From CAVQGZ01 sp963714455 (lineage in GTDB: Bacteria; Actinomycetota; Actinomycetes; Jiangellales; Jiangellaceae), in the NCBI GenBank assembly GCA_963714455.1, contig CAVQON010000013.1, positions 62,001-126,000 of the forward strand: a stretch of 64,000 nucleotides of DNA. The letters run 5' to 3'. How positions within the stretch are numbered: position 1 is the first letter of the stretch; each line of letters starts with the position of its first letter. This document shows positions 16,050 through 24,581 of the stretch, one piece after another. The notes below the pieces were generated by a model that worked only from the letters and a program-made list of their open reading frames with translations, had not been told where the DNA came from and searched no databases. Made by a program: the position numbers and the translations under genes.

Positions 16050-16478
16050 TCACGCCGCGCGTCGGTCGGCGGGAACGGGACGGCTGCCGTCCAGGGTGAT
16101 CACGTGGACGCCGAGCAGGCGGAGCCTTCCGCGTGCAGCGTCGGCGACGGTGTCGGCCCACGCGAGGTCGTCGGCCGTGACCGACAACCCACCGGGGCGG
16201 GCGATGGCTGCCAGCACTCCGCCGTCGGGCGCCATCTCGTTCGCCTGACGCATGATGGGCGCGAGCATCTCGGCTCGGGCGGAGCCTGCTGGCGCCGTCG
16301 CGAGCTCGCCGATCTCGACGGGCAGCACCAGCCGGTCACCGGGGTCGCAGAGAAGGAGGTAGAGGGAGCCCGTAACACGTGCCTGCTCGCTGACGACGAG
16401 GTCGAGCACGTCGGCGAGCAGAGCCGGGTCGGTGATCGGACGGGAGGGCCAGTCGGGGGGTAGGTCGGTGAATGCCAT
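16050..16478 (-). CDS. Conserved hypothetical protein
   Basis: This 142-aa soluble protein begins MAFTDLPPDWPSRPITDPALLADVLDLVV. Its middle resembles a sensor-like or STAS-like alternation (GSLYLLLCDPGDRLVLPVEIGEL, then GGVLAAIARPGGLSVTADDLAW), ending in VHVITLDGSRPVPADRR. This sequence type recurs in actinobacterial genomes without an assigned function. The ATG at 16478 is chosen because the longer open frame to 16583 has no coding character. It lies in the same direction as, and 71 nt after, the alpha-glucosidase gene. Confidence 0.55.
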   Translation of the reverse strand: MAFTDLPPDWPSRPITDPALLADVLDLVVSEQARVTGSLYLLLCDPGDRLVLPVEIGELATAPAGSARAEMLAPIMRQANEMAPDGGVLAAIARPGGLSVTADDLAWADTVADAARGRLRLLGVHVITLDGSRPVPADRRAA

Positions 16479-16549
16479 GGCTGCATCGTGGCCCGCGCGC
16501 ACCGCGAACGTCGGTGCTCGTCCACAGGCTCGCCACCGGCGCGACGTGA

Positions 16550-18205
16550 TCAACGGCGACGCCGAAGAACCCGCTGCTCCCACGGTGCCATCGTCGCGGC
16601 GTAGGCCGACCCGAGCACCACCTCGGCGTCGCGCCAGTCCGACGGTGTCTCGACGTCGACCTCCACGTCCTCGCTGGAGACGTTGACCATCACCAGCAGC
16701 TCGACGTCGTCGAGGCCCCGCGTGAACGCGTACACGTGCTCGTGCTCGGGCAGCAGCATGGTGAAGTCACCGTCCACCACGGCCGGCTCGCTGTGCCGCA
16801 GCGCGATCAGGCGTCGGTAGTGCGCGTGCACCGAGCTGGGGTCGTCCACCTGAGCGGCGGCGTTGAGGCCCGGGTAGTTGGGGTTGACTGCCAGCCACGG
16901 GGTTCCGGTGGTGAAGCCGGCGTGTGGAGAGTCGTCCCACTGCATCGGCGTGCGCGCGTTGTCACGCCCGTGCGCGCGCAGCCCGGCCAGCACCTGATCG
17001 AGTGGGCGACCGGCGGCGACCGCCTCGGTCGCCCAGTTGAGGCCCTCGATGTCGACGAGCTGGTCGAGCCGGGAGAACGGGTAGTTGGTCATGCCGAGCT
17101 CTTCGCCCTGGTAGACGTACGGCGTGCCCCGGTGCAGGTGCAGCAGCGTGCCCAGCGCCTTCGCGGACGCGACCCGGTGCGCGTCGCTGTCGTCCCCCCA
17201 GCGCGAGACGATGCGGGGCTGGTCGTGGTTGTTCCAGTACAGCGAGTTCCACCCCACCTCGGCCAGCCCGCGCTGCCAGCTGCCGAACGACTGCTTGAGC
17301 CCACGCAGGTCGAACGGCTTCACGTCGTACTTGCCGCCGAGCCCGTAGTCGAGGCCCACGTGGTCGAACTGGAAGACCATGTCGACCTCCCCGCGGGCCG
17401 GGTCGGTGAATAGACGCGCCTGCTCCACCTGGGCTCCGGGCATCTCGCCCACGACCAGGTAGGTGTCGTCGCGGCCGTCGAACACCTCTCGATGCATCTC
17501 GTGCAGGTAGTCGTGGACGCGCGGCCCGTAGAGAAAGTGCTCGAACCCGTAGCCGAGCGTCTCGCCGGGTGGGGCCCAGCCGTCCGGCAGGGCGGGGTCT
17601 TTGGAGATCATGTTGATGACGTCCATGCGGAACCCGTCGACCCCTCGGTCGAGCCACCAGCGCAGCATCGCGTAGAGGGCCTGGCGCACCTGCGGGTTCT
17701 CCCAGTTCAGGTCGGGCTGCTTGGCCGAGAACAGGTGCAGGTAGTACTCGCCGGTCTGCTCGTCGCGGGTCCAGGCCGGCTCGGAGAAGAAGGAGCGCCA
17801 GTTGTTGGGGTGCTCGCGCCACCAGTACCAGTCGCGCTTGGGGTTGTCGCGGCTCGAGCGTGACTCGACGAACCATGGGTGCTCGTCGGAGGTGTGGTTG
17901 AGCACGACGTCCACGATGAGCTTCATGCCCCGCTCGTGGACCGCCGCGAGCAGCGCGTCGACGTCGTCCATGGTGCCGAACATCGGGTCGACCCCCTGGT
18001 AGTCGGCGACGTCGTAGCCGTAGTCGTCCTGGGGGGAGGGGTAGAACGGCGAGAGCCAGAGCACGTCGACGCCGAGCCCCGCGAGGTAGTCGAGCCGTGC
18101 CAGCACTCCCGGCAGGTCGCCGATGCCGTCGCCGTCGGAGTCGGCGAAGCTGCGGGGCCAGATCTGGTACACGACGGCGCTCTTCCACCACGGTTGGTCG
18201 CTCAT
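16550..18205 (-). CDS. Alpha-glucosidase, GH13 (oligo-1,6-glucosidase/GH13_30-31 type)
   Basis: This 551-aa intracellular GH13 enzyme opens with WWKSAVVYQIWPRSFADSDG and has a calcium-site-like GDGIGDLPG. The barrel motifs are DVVLNHTSDEHPWF, GVDGFRMDVI (nucleophile Asp), YLVVGEMPG (acid/base Glu) and WNNHDQPR (transition-state Asp), all intact. The C-terminal beta domain ends WEQRVLRRRR. The length and the QPDLNWENPQVR segment fit alpha-glucosidases that release glucose from short alpha-glucans or sucrose isomers. It lies 13 nt after the HemN-like gene in the same direction, so the two are probably co-transcribed although functionally unlike. An in-frame ATG at 18214 is an alternative start. 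Confidence 0.9.
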   Translation of the reverse strand: MSDQPWWKSAVVYQIWPRSFADSDGDGIGDLPGVLARLDYLAGLGVDVLWLSPFYPSPQDDYGYDVADYQGVDPMFGTMDDVDALLAAVHERGMKLIVDVVLNHTSDEHPWFVESRSSRDNPKRDWYWWREHPNNWRSFFSEPAWTRDEQTGEYYLHLFSAKQPDLNWENPQVRQALYAMLRWWLDRGVDGFRMDVINMISKDPALPDGWAPPGETLGYGFEHFLYGPRVHDYLHEMHREVFDGRDDTYLVVGEMPGAQVEQARLFTDPARGEVDMVFQFDHVGLDYGLGGKYDVKPFDLRGLKQSFGSWQRGLAEVGWNSLYWNNHDQPRIVSRWGDDSDAHRVASAKALGTLLHLHRGTPYVYQGEELGMTNYPFSRLDQLVDIEGLNWATEAVAAGRPLDQVLAGLRAHGRDNARTPMQWDDSPHAGFTTGTPWLAVNPNYPGLNAAAQVDDPSSVHAHYRRLIALRHSEPAVVDGDFTMLLPEHEHVYAFTRGLDDVELLVMVNVSSEDVEVDVETPSDWRDAEVVLGSAYAATMAPWEQRVLRRRR

Positions 18206-18218
18206 GGCGTTCATCCCA

Positions 18219-19394
18219 TCACGCGACGCGTGGACGCTCCCACAGGTCGCTGGCGAGCGTCCACGCCCGAGCGTGGCGGGCCTGCTCCGGAGTCGCCCAG
18301 CCCGCATCGTCGCCATGCTCGGCGAGCATCTGCGCCCACAAGGGTTCGATGAGCTGGTAGGTGACCAGTCGCTCCAGGTCGTGGTAGACGTCGAAGCCGC
18401 GGCGGCCGAGCCGGTGCCCGGCGATCGACCCCGCGTAGGCCTGCCAGAACGCGTCGTACAGTCCGCCGGCCACCCGGCCGAGGTGAAGCCACCGCGCGAC
18501 GGGCAGCCGCCCGCCCTCCACGTCGGCGCAGTAGGCATCGAGACCGAAGTGGTTGACGTAGAAGTCGCGTCCGGTGAACGACGCCGAGCCGGCGCCCATC
18601 CCGATGAAGCGTCGCCGCGTGATGGACGTGTAGGCCGACGCGTCGCGCCGGTTGAACGTCCACACCGACCGGCGCTCGTAGCCGTACCGCTGGGCGACGT
18701 CGGTGACCTGGTGCAGCAGCTCGTGCTCGCGGCGACGGTCGTGCTGGGCAGTGCCGAACGGGGTGTAGCCGAAGCGCATCAAGGGGTACGTCGACACCTG
18801 CTCGACGCCGATCTCGAAGCAGCGCTGAGCATCGAGCAGAAAGGCCCCGCGAAGCGCAGGGTCGTCCTCCCACGCCACGTCCACGATCAGGTCGACGTCG
18901 ACGCACTCGAACTGCGTACGGGCGTTGCGCACCGCCGCGCGGCTCGCGGTGGCGTCGTGCGGACGACGAAGGCGACGCAGCACCTCGTCGTGGAACGACT
19001 GCGCCCCGACGCTGACCGCGGTGATCCCTGCGTCGCGCAACGCCTGCAACCTCTCCGGCGTGCCGTGCAGGGGGAGCACCTCGACGGCGCGCTCACCGGT
19101 CACCGGGACGGCTGCGACGATGCGCGCCAGCTCGTCGGGGTACAGGGTGGGCGTGCCGCCACCGACGTAGAGCGAGGTGAAGGCCGTCCGTCCGCTGTGC
19201 CGCAGGGCGTCGGCGTACCAGGCGATCTCTGTCGCCAACGAGGAGAAGTACCGGTCGGCGAGGTCGGCACGGGCGGGCACCTTGTTGTACGGGCAGAACG
19301 GGCAGATGCTCGCGCAGAACGGGACGTGCACGTACGCACCCACGGCACCGTCGCACGAGGCCACGACAGCGTCGGGGCTGAGCCGGGTCACCAC
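18219..19394 (-). CDS. HemN/HemW-like radical SAM protein
   Basis: This protein of about 391 aa has the cluster-binding motif CASICPFC (CxxxCxxC) inside AYVHVPFC..., followed by LYVGGGTPTLYPDEL and a VSVGAQSF segment that match the coproporphyrinogen-dehydrogenase/HemW family. The C-terminal half diverges (YERRSVWTFNRRD, FIGMGAGSASFTGRDFYVNHF), so it may be a related enzyme of heme or tetrapyrrole chemistry and not classical HemN. The start is uncertain; consecutive GTG codons at 19394 and 19391 precede the core, while the open frame reaches 19517. It is divergent from the heliorhodopsin gene. Confidence 0.75.
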   Translation of the reverse strand: MVTRLSPDAVVASCDGAVGAYVHVPFCASICPFCPYNKVPARADLADRYFSSLATEIAWYADALRHSGRTAFTSLYVGGGTPTLYPDELARIVAAVPVTGERAVEVLPLHGTPERLQALRDAGITAVSVGAQSFHDEVLRRLRRPHDATASRAAVRNARTQFECVDVDLIVDVAWEDDPALRGAFLLDAQRCFEIGVEQVSTYPLMRFGYTPFGTAQHDRRREHELLHQVTDVAQRYGYERRSVWTFNRRDASAYTSITRRRFIGMGAGSASFTGRDFYVNHFGLDAYCADVEGGRLPVARWLHLGRVAGGLYDAFWQAYAGSIAGHRLGRRGFDVYHDLERLVTYQLIEPLWAQMLAEHGDDAGWATPEQARHARAWTLASDLWERPRVA

Positions 19395-19506
19395 ACCGAC
19401 CAGGGTGCTCGCGCCCGCGCGCGATCGCCAGGGCCGAAGATCATCTAAGGTAGCGAAGCCGGACGAGCCCCAGAGTGGGACGGACGTGACACACCAGGGA
19501 GACGCC

Positions 19507-20301
19507 ATGAGCACCACGCTCGACCCGACGACCGCCCCAGCCGCCGACGAGGCCCGCTACTCCTCGTTGCGCCGGTACAACCTGATCGCTGCGGCGCTGC
19601 ACGCGGTGCAGGCCGGCCTGGTGGTGGCCCTCGCCAACGACTTCACGCTGCCGGTCACCGGCACCTATCTCGAAGGCCCGCCCGGGACGACGCCGAGCGA
19701 CACCGTCACGATCCTCGACACCCCGGTCGGGCTGGCCGTGGCCGGCTTCTTCGCCCTCTCCGCGCTGTTCCACCTGATCGTGGCCAGCCCCGCCTTCTTC
19801 GGCCGGTACAAGGCGGGCCTCGCCCAAGGGCACAACTACTTCCGCTGGGTGGAGTACTCGCTGTCCAGCTCGATCATGATCGTCCTGATCGCTCAGATCA
19901 CCGGCATCTCCGACGTCGTGGCGCTGCTGGCGATCTTCGGCGTGAACGCCTCGATGATCCTGTTCGGATGGCTTCAGGAGAAGTACCACCAGCCCGGCGA
20001 CGGCGGCTGGGTGCCGTTCATCTTCGGCTGCATCACCGGCATCGTCCCGTGGCTCGGGGTTCTGCTCTACGTGCTGGCACCCGGCTCGACCAGCGACGCC
20101 GAGCCGCCCGCGTTCGTCTACGGGATCATCGTGTCGCTGTTCGTCTTCTTCAACACCTTCGCCGTCAACCAGTGGCTGCAGTACAAGCAGGTCGGCCGCT
20201 GGCGCGACTACCTGGTGGGTGAGCGGGCCTACATCACGCTCAGCCTCGTCGCCAAGAGCGCGCTGGCGTGGCAGGTCTTCGGCGGCACCCTGGCGGGCTA
20301 G
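19507..20301 (+). CDS. Heliorhodopsin
   Basis: This 264-aa seven-helix retinal protein belongs to the heliorhodopsin family, whose N-terminus faces the cytoplasm, opposite to other rhodopsins. The start LRRYNLIAAALHAVQAGLV, the helix-3 motif RWVEYSLSSS with counter-ion candidate Glu116, the helix-4 motif ALLAIFGVNASMILFG, NTFAVNQWLQY in helix 6 and GERAYITLSLVAKSALAWQ in helix 7 are all present. Lys250 is the Schiff-base lysine. Family knowledge indicates a light sensor or regulator without clear pumping. No carotenoid cleavage gene is nearby. The ATG at 19507 follows GGGAGACG. Its neighbour is a divergent HemN-like gene. Confidence 0.92.
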   Translation: MSTTLDPTTAPAADEARYSSLRRYNLIAAALHAVQAGLVVALANDFTLPVTGTYLEGPPGTTPSDTVTILDTPVGLAVAGFFALSALFHLIVASPAFFGRYKAGLAQGHNYFRWVEYSLSSSIMIVLIAQITGISDVVALLAIFGVNASMILFGWLQEKYHQPGDGGWVPFIFGCITGIVPWLGVLLYVLAPGSTSDAEPPAFVYGIIVSLFVFFNTFAVNQWLQYKQVGRWRDYLVGERAYITLSLVAKSALAWQVFGGTLAG

Positions 20302-20325
20302 CGCGGCGGGTGCCATGCTCGCGGC

Positions 20326-20724
20326 ATGGCTGAGCTGAAGACCAAGCCGACCGACTCCGACGTGGAGGCGTTCATCGCCGCGATCACCGACGAGCGCGTG
20401 CGCGACGACTGCCGCGAGCTGGTGCGCGTCATGGGCGCCGCGACCGGTGCCGCGCCGGTGATGTGGGGCACCAGCATCGTCGGGTTCGGCGACGTCCACT
20501 ACCGCTACGCCTCGGGGCGCGAGGGCGACTGGTTCAAGGTGGGCTTCTCGCCTCGCAAGCGGACGCTCACGCTCTACCTCATGGACGGGGTCGACGCCCA
20601 CACCGAGCGGCTTGACCGGCTCGGCCCGCACAGCACCGGCAAAGGGTGCCTGTACGTCAAGCGGCTGTCCGACGTCGACGCCGAGGTGCTGGGCGAGATC
20701 ATCACCGAGGCGGCGACCCGGTGA
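20326..20724 (+). CDS. DUF1801 domain-containing protein
   Basis: This 132-aa soluble protein has the DUF1801/YdhG-like fold: TDSDVEAFIAAITDERVRDDCRELVRVM, then MWGTSIVGFGDVHYRY, the conserved strand FKVGFSPRKRTLTLYLM and GKGCLYVKRLSDVD near the end. The family is widespread and its biochemical role is not established. Its final TGA is overlapped by the GTG of the following haloacid-dehalogenase gene (GTGA), so the two are translated together. Confidence 0.85.
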   Translation: MAELKTKPTDSDVEAFIAAITDERVRDDCRELVRVMGAATGAAPVMWGTSIVGFGDVHYRYASGREGDWFKVGFSPRKRTLTLYLMDGVDAHTERLDRLGPHSTGKGCLYVKRLSDVDAEVLGEIITEAATR

Positions 20725-21395
20725 GCGCGGGGGACGAGGTCGTGGTCTTCGACGTCAACGAGACTCTGTCGGACATGGAGCCGCTACGCGCCCGCTTCGT
20801 CGACGTCGGGCTTCCGGGCTCGGGCCTGGACGCATGGTTCGCCGGAGTGCTTCGCGACGGGTTCGCCCTCACGGCCTGCGACGACGCCCGCACCTTTCGC
20901 GATGTCGCCGCCGGCAACCTGCGACTGACACTGCAGGGCGCCTCGCTCGGTGACCGCGACGTCGACGAGGCGGTCGCCCACGTCCTTGGCGGGTTCGCCG
21001 ACCTCGACGTGCACCCGGACGTGCCGGAGGGGATGCGCGCCCTGGCCGAGTCCGGTCGACGGCTCGTCACCCTCACCAACGGTGCCTCGGCCATGTCGGA
21101 GGCCATGTTCGCCCGCGCCGGCGTGCTCGACCTGCTGGAGCACCGACTGTCGGTTGAGGACGCCGGCCGGTGGAAGCCGGCTGGGCAGCCCTACCGCTAC
21201 GCCGCGCAGGTCTGCGGGGTCGAGACCACGTCCATGACGCTTGTTGCCGTGCATCCCTGGGACGTGCACGGGGCGCAGCGGGCCGGCCTGACCGGCGCCT
21301 GGCTCAGCCGTGGGGCGAGCGGCTACCCCGACTACCTGCCGCGCCCGGACGTGGTGGCCGGCGACCTGCGCGAGCTCGCCACGATGCTGGGCTGA
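20721..21395 (+). CDS. Haloacid dehalogenase type II (HAD superfamily)
   Basis: This 224-aa hydrolase shows HAD motif I as FDVNETLSD with the nucleophile Asp near residue 10, motif II in VTLTNGASAMSEAM, the Lys-containing motif WKPAGQPYRYAA and a terminal acidic motif in VAVHPWDVHGA. This pattern matches L-2-haloacid dehalogenases, which remove halide from 2-halo acids through an ester intermediate, although many relatives hydrolyse other small substrates. Note that the usual DxxxD ending of motif IV is altered to HPWDVHG, common in this subfamily. It starts at GTG 20721, overlapping the preceding stop by 4 nt. Confidence 0.8.
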   Translation: MSAGDEVVVFDVNETLSDMEPLRARFVDVGLPGSGLDAWFAGVLRDGFALTACDDARTFRDVAAGNLRLTLQGASLGDRDVDEAVAHVLGGFADLDVHPDVPEGMRALAESGRRLVTLTNGASAMSEAMFARAGVLDLLEHRLSVEDAGRWKPAGQPYRYAAQVCGVETTSMTLVAVHPWDVHGAQRAGLTGAWLSRGASGYPDYLPRPDVVAGDLRELATMLG

Positions 21396-21401
21396 GCCAG
21401 G

Positions 21402-22133
21402 TCAGATGTTCTTCGCCGCGTGCCCGACCGTGCGCCAGATGACGCCACGGACGTCCGGGCTGCCCATCTCGCCCAGGTGGGTCACCCGTCCCTCGATCAG
21501 CTCGTCGACCGGGTGGGTGTGGCCGTAGACGCGCAGGTGCTTCTCGTACTCGTCCTTGGTGGCGATGAGGACGTTCGTGACCCCGGGCGTGGGGATGTGG
21601 GCGGAGATGTACGGCTCGATGAGGATCTCGCGGGTGCTGTAGATGTTGGTCACCCGGTCGGCGATCACCGGCAGGTCGTCGTGCAGCGCCTGCAAGAACG
21701 GTGAGGACGGCGTCATGTCGACCAGCGCCGGAAGGTCGCGCCGCACGATCGTGCGCACGAGCGAGTTGATGGTGCCCGCCAGCCGGGCCCCGTTCCAGGG
21801 GCTGCCGACGGCGATGACGTGCAGCACCTGTGTGGGGTGGTCGATGGCGTAGCGGAGCGCGGCAAGACCACCCTGGGAGTGCCCGACCAGCACGATGGGC
21901 TCGTCGGCAGGACGGTTCTGCTTGAACATCCCCTCGCGGATGGCCTTGTGCAGGTAGCGCTGGGAGTCGTCGAGGCGGACGCTGATGCCCCACTGCTCCA
22001 GGGTGACCAAGAAGGCGTTCGGGTGCCGGTCGAGGACGCCGTTCATGGTCAGGGACGCAGCGAGGCCGCGGATGGCGGTGCCCGCGATGATGGGGACCGC
22101 CACCGGGGCGTGCTCCATCGACATCGCGGACAC
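21402..22133 (-). CDS. Alpha/beta-hydrolase, lipase-like
   Basis: This protein of about 243 aa has the nucleophile elbow GHSQGGLAALRYAI near residue 95. It is preceded by PIIAGTAIRG and followed by VIAVGSPWNGARLAG, the layout of triacylglycerol-lipase-like or PHB-depolymerase-like hydrolases. The last part has YGHTHPVDELIEGRVTHLGEMGS, where a histidine could complete the triad. No signal peptide is apparent. GTG at 22133 gives the longest start and ATG codons at 22124 and 22118 are alternatives. It ends 6 nt from the convergent dehalogenase and is downstream of the AAA/VWA operon in the same direction, 47 nt after it. Confidence 0.7.
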   Translation of the reverse strand: MSAMSMEHAPVAVPIIAGTAIRGLAASLTMNGVLDRHPNAFLVTLEQWGISVRLDDSQRYLHKAIREGMFKQNRPADEPIVLVGHSQGGLAALRYAIDHPTQVLHVIAVGSPWNGARLAGTINSLVRTIVRRDLPALVDMTPSSPFLQALHDDLPVIADRVTNIYSTREILIEPYISAHIPTPGVTNVLIATKDEYEKHLRVYGHTHPVDELIEGRVTHLGEMGSPDVRGVIWRTVGHAAKNI

Positions 22134-22179
22134 GTCGGCGAGCCTGCCACGAACCGGGCGCGCGTCGTCGGGTACTTGG

Positions 22180-23457
22180 TCAGGTCATGGCGCAGTCCAC
22201 AGTGACGGCCCAGGGTGGAGCGGGGGGCGGCGCCGTGTCGGCCCGATGGAGCATGGCGACGACGAGCGCCATCCCGGCGGGCGGGCGCTCTGGCCACGGC
22301 GTGTACCCGTCGGTGAGCACGATCAGCACGTCCGGACGCGGCCGGGCCCGACTCGCCGCCTCGATGCCGGCGCGCATGTCGGTACCCCCGCCACCCCCGA
22401 GCCGGGCGTCGGCAGCGCGTCGCACCTGCGCCACGGTGCTCACCGCGGCGTCGCAGGCGAGCACGGTGACCTGCTCACCCGGCACGCCCAGGCCGGCGAT
22501 CGCCCCGTCCACCTCACCGAGGGCCTGTCCCAGCATGCCGTCGTCGACGCTGGCGGAGGTGTCGATGACGACGGCGACCCTCGGCAGGGGGCGTCTCGTG
22601 GCCGGGAGCACGACGTTGCGCAGGGCGAACTGGCGTCGCGACGGACGGGTGTAGGTGTAGTCGGTGTGCCCGTTCGCCCACCCCGCGGCTCGGCGCACGG
22701 CAGCGGTGAGCACCTGGTTCCAGGGCACGACCGGCTCCAAGATGGCCGACGCCCACCGCAGGGCCTCGCCCGGCTCGGTGCCGCGGGCGGTGACGTGCTC
22801 GCGGAACTCGATCGCCACCCGTCGGCGGATCTCGTCGGCCTGCACCGTGCCGACCGCGGGCACGTCGACCGACAACGGCAGCTCGTAGTCGCGGCTCAGT
22901 CCGTCGGCGGCGCTGCCGCAGCGGTCGCCGTCCTCGCCACCTCCCGAGCCGTCTCGTCGCTGGTCGACGCCCAGATCGTCCGGGGTGGTGACCGGCAGGT
23001 CGGAGAGAGTGGCGAAGTGCTCCTCGGCCGAGCGGCCGGCGCGCACGCCGAGGTCAGCCGCCGACGGGAGCCCGTGCCCGGTCATCCCGCAGTCAGCAAG
23101 AGTCTCGCCCACGGTGACGTCGCACGCGTCACGCCAGTGCTCGGCGGTGGACGGGGTGACCATCATCGAGCCGGCGCGTGCCCCGTGGTCGCTCAGCAGG
23201 TGCCACGTGACGTGGGCGAGCTCGGCGGCGACGGCCGTGACCGACGTGTCGGCGAGCCACGTCGGGTGGACGTAGACCCGCCAGTCGCTGTCCGCGGTCA
23301 GTGTCGCGACCTGCGTGCTCGACACGGCGTGCAGCGCGTACAGGGCGTGCGCCAGGTACGGCAGGTCGCCCTGGGCGCTGGTCAGCCAGAGCTTGGCCGC
23401 GGCGAGCCGGTCGAGGTCGAGAGAGGCTGCTGCCGCGGGGGCCGGTGAGGGACTCAT
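22180..23457 (-). CDS. VWA-like DUF2201 protein, partner of MoxR-type ATPase
   Basis: This 425-aa protein is the last gene of a three-gene operon. The N-terminal half resembles the DUF2201 metallopeptidase-like domain (VYVHPTWLADTSVTAVAAELAHVTWHLL, with the helix ELAHVTWHL in place of a canonical HExxH). The C-terminal half is a von Willebrand A-like domain with VAVVIDTSASVDD (MIDAS-type DxSxS), GGGGTDMRAGI and VLIVLTDGYTPWPERPP. MoxR ATPases act with such VWA partners to remodel protein complexes. Its ATG overlaps the ATPase stop by 4 nt (ATGA). A Gly/Asp-rich linker near residue 170 separates the halves. Confidence 0.8.
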   Translation of the reverse strand: MSPSPAPAAAASLDLDRLAAAKLWLTSAQGDLPYLAHALYALHAVSSTQVATLTADSDWRVYVHPTWLADTSVTAVAAELAHVTWHLLSDHGARAGSMMVTPSTAEHWRDACDVTVGETLADCGMTGHGLPSAADLGVRAGRSAEEHFATLSDLPVTTPDDLGVDQRRDGSGGGEDGDRCGSAADGLSRDYELPLSVDVPAVGTVQADEIRRRVAIEFREHVTARGTEPGEALRWASAILEPVVPWNQVLTAAVRRAAGWANGHTDYTYTRPSRRQFALRNVVLPATRRPLPRVAVVIDTSASVDDGMLGQALGEVDGAIAGLGVPGEQVTVLACDAAVSTVAQVRRAADARLGGGGGTDMRAGIEAASRARPRPDVLIVLTDGYTPWPERPPAGMALVVAMLHRADTAPPPAPPWAVTVDCAMT

Positions 23458-24581
23458 GCCGCGTTCTCGCCCAGCAGGCCCGCCAGCGCGAGTGGGGCAC
23501 GAAACGTCATGATGCCGGCGGGCAGCGCGGCACCCGACGGTCGGACACCGGGCCGCATCAGCGAGCGAACGACCGGTACCGCGGCGTCCACGCCCACCTC
23601 CGACGCCGCGGCCGCGCAGACCTCGACCCCGGCCGTCCAGCGCGCGGCCGTGGGGTCGCCCACGACCGCCGAGAGCACCGACTGAAGCACGACGAACACC
23701 CGGTCGGCCCGCAGCCCGGCGAACGCGGCGGCAGACGGGTCGGCGAGCAGGTCTTCGGGGTCGGGAAGGTCGTGGGAGTCGAGCCACACCAAGAACTCGT
23801 GGGCTGTCGGCGCACCGATCGACCCGCTGACGAGCAGCCGGACTGCCTCGTCGCCGGCCCCCACGGCGCGGGCCATGCCGAGCAGCCGCGCGGTGTAGTC
23901 CCAGGTGCGCGGCGTCGGGAACGCCCGACCGCGACCGGCCGCATCCGACGGCACGACCGAGAGCTGCTGGCGGGCTCGGACATAGCCGGCCACCCACGCC
24001 CGCGCCGCCGCCACCTCGGCGTCCAGGCGGGCGGGGACCGGGTGCAGCGTGATCGTCGGCCACGTGCCGGCAACCAGCGACTCCGCGTACACCTCCACCG
24101 GCATCGACCAGTCGAGGTGGCAGAACCTGTTGGCCGTCGGAGCAGCCAGCTCCCACCCGGCCGTGGCCACGTCGGTCGGGTTCGCCGCGGCGCCGAACGA
24201 CACCGTCGGCGGCAGCCGCAGCGCGCCCACCTCGTAGTGGGTGAGCGGGCGCAGGGCCGCGGCCTGCACCGCCGGCGCTGCCGTCGTCCACTCGTCGAAG
24301 AACGCGAGGGACGGGCCGTCATGGGCTGCCAGGCGCTGGGCCCAGGCAGGGGGAGCCAACGTCACCGACCCGCCGCGGCCCACCACGGGCAGGCCGGCGA
24401 AGTCGCTCGGCTCGTGGTGCGACACGATCAGCGTCTCGACGTGCCACCCGTGCTCGGCGGCCGACTCGATCACGGCGGTCTTGCCCTCGCCCGGGGCACC
24501 CCACACCAAGAAGGGGACGCGCGCGGCGATGCACACCCCCAGCGCCTCCAACGACGCCTCGTACCGGTCACGACCTCTCAC
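23454..24581 (-). CDS. MoxR-type AAA+ ATPase
   Basis: This protein of about 375 aa has Walker A GAPGEGKT near residue 30, Walker B in LAFFDEWTTA, sensor 1 in FGAAANPTDVATAGW and an arginine in ANRFCHLDW. These features and the early GRDRYEASLEALGVCIAA fit the MoxR/AAA_5 clade, chaperone-like ATPases paired with VWA proteins. The GTG at 24581 is preferred to 24587 because AGGAG lies 5 nt before it and it gives a 4-nt GTGA overlap with the preceding gene. It is the middle gene of an operon headed by a perfect SOS box, so its job may be linked to DNA damage. Confidence 0.8.
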   Translation of the reverse strand: MRGRDRYEASLEALGVCIAARVPFLVWGAPGEGKTAVIESAAEHGWHVETLIVSHHEPSDFAGLPVVGRGGSVTLAPPAWAQRLAAHDGPSLAFFDEWTTAAPAVQAAALRPLTHYEVGALRLPPTVSFGAAANPTDVATAGWELAAPTANRFCHLDWSMPVEVYAESLVAGTWPTITLHPVPARLDAEVAAARAWVAGYVRARQQLSVVPSDAAGRGRAFPTPRTWDYTARLLGMARAVGAGDEAVRLLVSGSIGAPTAHEFLVWLDSHDLPDPEDLLADPSAAAFAGLRADRVFVVLQSVLSAVVGDPTAARWTAGVEVCAAAASEVGVDAAVPVVRSLMRPGVRPSGAALPAGIMTFRAPLALAGLLGENAA

